From Piscirickettsiaceae bacterium CG07_land_8_20_14_0_80_44_28 (lineage in GTDB: Bacteria > Pseudomonadota > Gammaproteobacteria > Thiomicrospirales > Thiomicrospiraceae), in the NCBI GenBank assembly GCA_002779995.1, contig PEWX01000059.1, positions 31,169-95,168 on the forward strand: DNA of 64,000 nt. The letters run 5' to 3'. The notes under the pieces were generated by a model. The model was not told the DNA's origin, made no database searches, and worked only from the letters and a program-made list of their open reading frames with translations. Below are positions 60,172 through 64,000 of the stretch, piece by piece. Position 1 is the first letter of the stretch; each line of letters starts with the position of its first letter. The translations under genes were made by a program, and so were the position numbers.

Positions 60172-62217
60172 TCAAATCGTTAACTCAGTCATGTTTTTTT
60201 CTTTAACAATATAAATATAAGCTTGTTTAGGTGAGCTGATTTCAGTTGGAAAGGCCAGTTCTAATTTTTTTGTTTTGACCATGTTCGATAGGTAACTTTT
60301 ACGAAGCAAGTCTGGGGTACGCTCTACTAATTCAGATAATACTGAAATTGAAACATATTGGTTTTTGCATAAGTTCAATAAAACGGCTTCCATCACATCA
60401 CTTGAGACCCGTTTTTTGGTTCTAGGTTCTTTTGCTATTTCATGGAGTTTTATAAGCGTCGGTTCTGTTAAAAGTGTTAGTTCATCAATAAACGGAAAAC
60501 GATGATATTCAGAGGGTGAAATCAATCGACCAAATTCATCTCTATTTTCTGAGCCTAGGGTATTAGAGTTTGAACCTAGGGTATTTGAACTTAAGCCTAG
60601 GGTATTAGAGTTTGAACCTAGGGTATTTGAACTTAAGCCTAGGGTATTAGAGTTTGAACCTAGGGTATTTGATTCATTAAAAACATCGTCAGCTTTGGGA
60701 ATCATACTATCTAAAGTTGTTAGGTGATAAACGCTTCCACGGCTATGACCCGTTTGTTTTAACCAACCTTTTTCGACCAGCATATTTAATGTTTTACTCA
60801 CATCTGCCGAGTGTTCCGTTGATAGTGAGCATAAGCGTTCATGGGTGACGGTTTTTTCATTAAAAGCGATACCTAAAGCTAATTGTGCCAAGTTACTAAC
60901 TTGGCCAAACTCTGTTCCAAAATGTCTTGCTAATAAGCTCATGCTTCCTTGCGGTAAAAGGTCTGTCATCCAAAGTTTTAACAAGGTCTGTTCATTAGGT
61001 TTGATAACCTCCTCAAGCATCGGCTTTTTCCAATGGTAAGCTTTCCAGCTATCAAATATTTTTGGTAATCCAGAGCCAGACTGCTCACCAATTCCAACAA
61101 AACGAAACATTTTATGAATTAAACGATTACGGCAGTCTGCTTCGCCACCATGAATTGCAACACTGACAGGAACTCTCATTAACCCTGGGTTTCTAAAACC
61201 AAACATATCAGGTCTCTTAACCACTAAAACAGAAGCACGGCCAGTATAGTCGGCATGCACTAAAACATTACACAATGCTTCACGCACAGCAATATGTAGA
61301 GGCGTATCCTCTTTTCGGATACCACCCTCTAATTGAAAAGGAACTTTAATCTCCGTTGTGAGTTTGCGATAAACAATATGAAAAAAATCAAACAAATTCC
61401 CAGACCAAGTGCCATCTAAAGTAACTCGATCAGACCAACGGTTTTCAGTTTTGGCTTGTGGGCGTTCCTGATAGTCCAATTGATAATTAGGAAGAATATC
61501 TTGAATCGTATGGTCTTCTGCAAACATCAACAAGCCTGCAATCGTTAAGCCTGCGATATCTTTTTCGCGATCTCGTCGCCAAGCGCCAATGCGCTCAAGA
61601 AAGGCCAAATCATCTAATTTATTAAAAGGGTGCGTTGGTTGGCGCACGGCAAATGTCTGGCGATAATCTTGCAAAGTTTTTTCATGCAAATCGGTTAAAC
61701 CATAGCCAATTAAGATTTCATTATCACGACTGTCATTCATCTGCTCCGCTAAAGCGCGCTTTACCTCTTCATCTGACATTTTTTGGTCAGACTCATTTAA
61801 GCGACGATAACTATTTTTAATAGGCGTTTGTTTTAAATAAACAGGCCTATCTTTTCGAGTTGCCTCAGGAATAATGACTTTTAAAAATTGAATGCATTCA
61901 ATAGAGATTGTTTCAATGTGTTCATCTTTTAATAAGTTGGCACTCACAATTTGTGGGTTATTTGCACCATTCACTAATTGAGCCTTAACGGTATCAATGT
62001 TCTCAAGACCAACCAAGCTGAACTGACCTTTTTTCTCTTGAATACCCAGTAAAACAATACCGCCATAAGTATTGGCCATGGCAGAGTAGGTTTCCCAAAA
62101 ATCATTGGGCAGGTTGCCTTTACCATCCTTGCCTGTGGCTAATTTGCACTCTAAACTGCAGCTCTCTTTTAAAAGTTTGATATCTTCCAGCGTATTTAAT
62201 TCAATCTCATTCGCCAT
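60172..62217 (-). CDS. AlbA_2-type ATP-binding protein (COG2865-like) with C-terminal winged-helix region and 7-aa tandem repeats
   Basis: ESCSLECKLATGKDGKGNLPNDFWETYSAMANTYGGIVLLGI, AVREALCNVLVHADYTG, GIGEQSGSGLPKIFDSW; start refined to 62217. Confidence 0.88.
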   Translation of the reverse strand: MANEIELNTLEDIKLLKESCSLECKLATGKDGKGNLPNDFWETYSAMANTYGGIVLLGIQEKKGQFSLVGLENIDTVKAQLVNGANNPQIVSANLLKDEHIETISIECIQFLKVIIPEATRKDRPVYLKQTPIKNSYRRLNESDQKMSDEEVKRALAEQMNDSRDNEILIGYGLTDLHEKTLQDYRQTFAVRQPTHPFNKLDDLAFLERIGAWRRDREKDIAGLTIAGLLMFAEDHTIQDILPNYQLDYQERPQAKTENRWSDRVTLDGTWSGNLFDFFHIVYRKLTTEIKVPFQLEGGIRKEDTPLHIAVREALCNVLVHADYTGRASVLVVKRPDMFGFRNPGLMRVPVSVAIHGGEADCRNRLIHKMFRFVGIGEQSGSGLPKIFDSWKAYHWKKPMLEEVIKPNEQTLLKLWMTDLLPQGSMSLLARHFGTEFGQVSNLAQLALGIAFNEKTVTHERLCSLSTEHSADVSKTLNMLVEKGWLKQTGHSRGSVYHLTTLDSMIPKADDVFNESNTLGSNSNTLGLSSNTLGSNSNTLGLSSNTLGSNSNTLGSENRDEFGRLISPSEYHRFPFIDELTLLTEPTLIKLHEIAKEPRTKKRVSSDVMEAVLLNLCKNQYVSISVLSELVERTPDLLRKSYLSNMVKTKKLELAFPTEISSPKQAYIYIVKEKNMTELTI
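60554..60672. repeat. In-frame minisatellite: alternating 21-bp units, about 5.9 copies
   Basis: cctagggtattagagtttgaa / cctagggtatttgaacttaag, encoding SNTLGSN/SNTLGLS. Confidence 0.97.
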
Positions 62218-64000
62218 AGTTATTACCTGAAATTTGCCAAATTGCATCTATTTCCTTCATGAATCTATCGGTTTCTACTAGGGCGACGATGATTTTTTGG
62301 TAGTGCATAATGTCGTCAAAACTGAGTTCACGGTCTTGGCGGTCTTTTAGCCATTTTTGCGCGGGTTGGTAGCCGCCTATGTAGAACTCCCAGGCTAACA
62401 ACGGTACTTGGTCAAAATATTGGTTATCGTTAATCCACACCTTACCGTGCGTGTCATCAATCGCTTCATACCCTGGGCTGGTTTTGCTGATTTTACGGCT
62501 CACCACATTACTGCCTGCAACGGGATAAGGGGTAATGGCTTGGTCTAAGGCGGGCGATTCCATTAAATGCAATTGGCGAATTTGCCCGCCCAAGCTCACC
62601 AATGGCCAAAAGGTCTCGGGCGTTGGATAAGGCACGCGCGGAAAGTCGGTTTTTAAAAATTCTTTGTAGGTTTCACGATAGCTTGGGCTGTGCAACACCG
62701 CATAAATATAATCCAAAATGTCAATTGGGCAAAACTCGGTTTGTGGCACAAAAGTCACCGAAAAATCACCAGGCCTGGTGGTTTTTTCGGCCGAAAAAGG
62801 CAAATTTAAGGCTTTTTCAAAAGCTTGGATTTCTTCAGGATTGAGATTAGGCGTGCGTTCGCTTCCGTCTTCTGGGTAGAGGTAGAGTGGGAACACAGAA
62901 CCAATTTCGCTTGTTTTATTTGAAACTAAACAAGATTCAGAAATAGTTTCACTTACAAATACATGTTGGTTTTGTTCAAAAGCCTTTACTTGTCTGCAAA
63001 TATTAAGACCTAAATTAGAACCTTTTAATATATGTTGCATAACATCTAACCTACTACGTTCAATAAAGGCGCTATCAAAATAAATATGGCGTTTATCGAA
63101 TGGACGATAATTAATTTCTTTAATGTACATCTTGTCAAAAGCGGTTTTATTTTGGACTTCAGCAATTCTCCAAGATTTGTTTTCTCGAATATTGAGTTTA
63201 TTTTTTGCTGCTTCAGGTGATAATTCAAAAAAGGTTTTAATTCGTTCTACTAATCTAAATTTATCATCATCAATGACTAAGGAATCGCGAGAAGTGACAA
63301 TGCCAACATTATTGACTTTAAACAAAGATTGAATTGCAAGGCCTTTGTCATAATCAGTTTGCAGTTCAAAATCTTTAGGCACCATAAAGTACATAGGTGC
63401 AATATTTGGAATCGCTTGATAGGGCACATTCTTAAAAGCGGTGTTTTCTAAAAAAGCGTATTTGTCTTTGCGTTTGCCATATAAATCTAAGTGATAAACC
63501 TGCCCTAAATCACCAGGCCTGGTTATTTTTGAGCCGTTTTTCACCAAAATATTAATCGAAACGCCTTGTTCTATATCAAAGATGTTTTCGTCTTTTGAAC
63601 CATCTGGGCAGGTTTCTTTCTTTTTGGCATTGCCATGTAAGTCAATGGTGTAAATTTCGTCATAGGTTTTGAGCAAATTCCAACGCATTCCGCGAAAAGT
63701 GGGGTTGTCTAAAAAACCATGTGGATTAATAAACGCTAAAACCCCTTCGCCATTTTGTTCAATAAAATGCTGACCAAAACGCATAAACTTAACGTAATCA
63801 TCATTAATCCATTTGGGGTTTCTTTCTTGTAATTTTTGTTTGCCACCCGGTTCTTTTTTGTAGTCGTCCATTAACGACATAATCCAGTCGCCTTTATTGG
63901 CACTTTCGCCAGAATAAGGCGGATTGCCCATTACCACCATGACGGGCGTGTCTTTTTTAACGGTATTGGCTTCTTTGGCCTCGTTACTGAGCCATTGCGA
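62207..64000 (-). CDS. Type ISP-like restriction-modification enzyme (N6 adenine MTase + C-terminal specificity region), 5' end outside window
   Basis: MTase motif IV VMGNPPYSG; C-terminal ILDYIYAVLHSPSYRETYKEFLKTDFPRVPYP; frame open to window edge (SQWLSNEAKEANTVKKDTPVMVV). Confidence 0.85.
   Translation of the reverse strand, partial: SQWLSNEAKEANTVKKDTPVMVVMGNPPYSGESANKGDWIMSLMDDYKKEPGGKQKLQERNPKWINDDYVKFMRFGQHFIEQNGEGVLAFINPHGFLDNPTFRGMRWNLLKTYDEIYTIDLHGNAKKKETCPDGSKDENIFDIEQGVSINILVKNGSKITRPGDLGQVYHLDLYGKRKDKYAFLENTAFKNVPYQAIPNIAPMYFMVPKDFELQTDYDKGLAIQSLFKVNNVGIVTSRDSLVIDDDKFRLVERIKTFFELSPEAAKNKLNIRENKSWRIAEVQNKTAFDKMYIKEINYRPFDKRHIYFDSAFIERSRLDVMQHILKGSNLGLNICRQVKAFEQNQHVFVSETISESCLVSNKTSEIGSVFPLYLYPEDGSERTPNLNPEEIQAFEKALNLPFSAEKTTRPGDFSVTFVPQTEFCPIDILDYIYAVLHSPSYRETYKEFLKTDFPRVPYPTPETFWPLVSLGGQIRQLHLMESPALDQAITPYPVAGSNVVSRKISKTSPGYEAIDDTHGKVWINDNQYFDQVPLLAWEFYIGGYQPAQKWLKDRQDRELSFDDIMHYQKIIVALVETDRFMKEIDAIWQISGNNYGE
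62768..62779. repeat. ACCAGGCCTGGT palindrome (in type ISP RM gene)
   Basis: gaaaaatcACCAGGCCTGGTggtttttt. Confidence 0.9.
63512..63523. repeat. ACCAGGCCTGGT palindrome (in type ISP RM gene)
   Basis: ctaaatcACCAGGCCTGGTtatttttg. Confidence 0.9.

Noticed and set aside
60554-60672. Repeat array considered as a possible CRISPR
   Set aside because: Units are contiguous without spacers and translate in frame inside a gene; it is a coding minisatellite.

Overview
Chromosomal window from a gammaproteobacterium, probably a sulfur oxidiser; this is inferred from gene content (assimilatory sulfate reduction cluster, SoxCD, TsuA/YeeE-like and TauE transporters). It contains a cysG-cysJ-cysH-cysI-cysD-cysN-permease cluster, a CysB-like regulator, the rpmH-rnpA-yidC-mnmE core block, soxCD, hemB-aroE, heme uptake genes, and many chemotaxis and c-di-GMP signalling genes. 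Two toxin-antitoxin loci are present (hipBA, and a decayed mazEF), and the right edge is a type ISP restriction-modification / AlbA_2-ATPase locus. No tRNA, rRNA, CRISPR or complete transposase was found. The strongest unexplained signal is a dispersed 10-12 bp palindrome, (A)CCAGGCCTGG(T), seen 11 times in 64 kb. It occurs between genes and inside genes in all three reading frames, usually next to A/T tracts, so selection or mobility appears to act on the DNA rather than on the proteins. Other notable items: a shared 29-bp promoter motif with identical -10 spacing upstream of cysG and cysJ; an orphan encapsulated-ferritin-like gene without encapsulin; a decayed mazEF flanked by 19-bp repeats; a MITE-like element next to hipA; a periplasmic binding protein paired with a GGDEF-EAL enzyme; and an in-frame 21-bp VNTR in the ATPase beside the RM gene.
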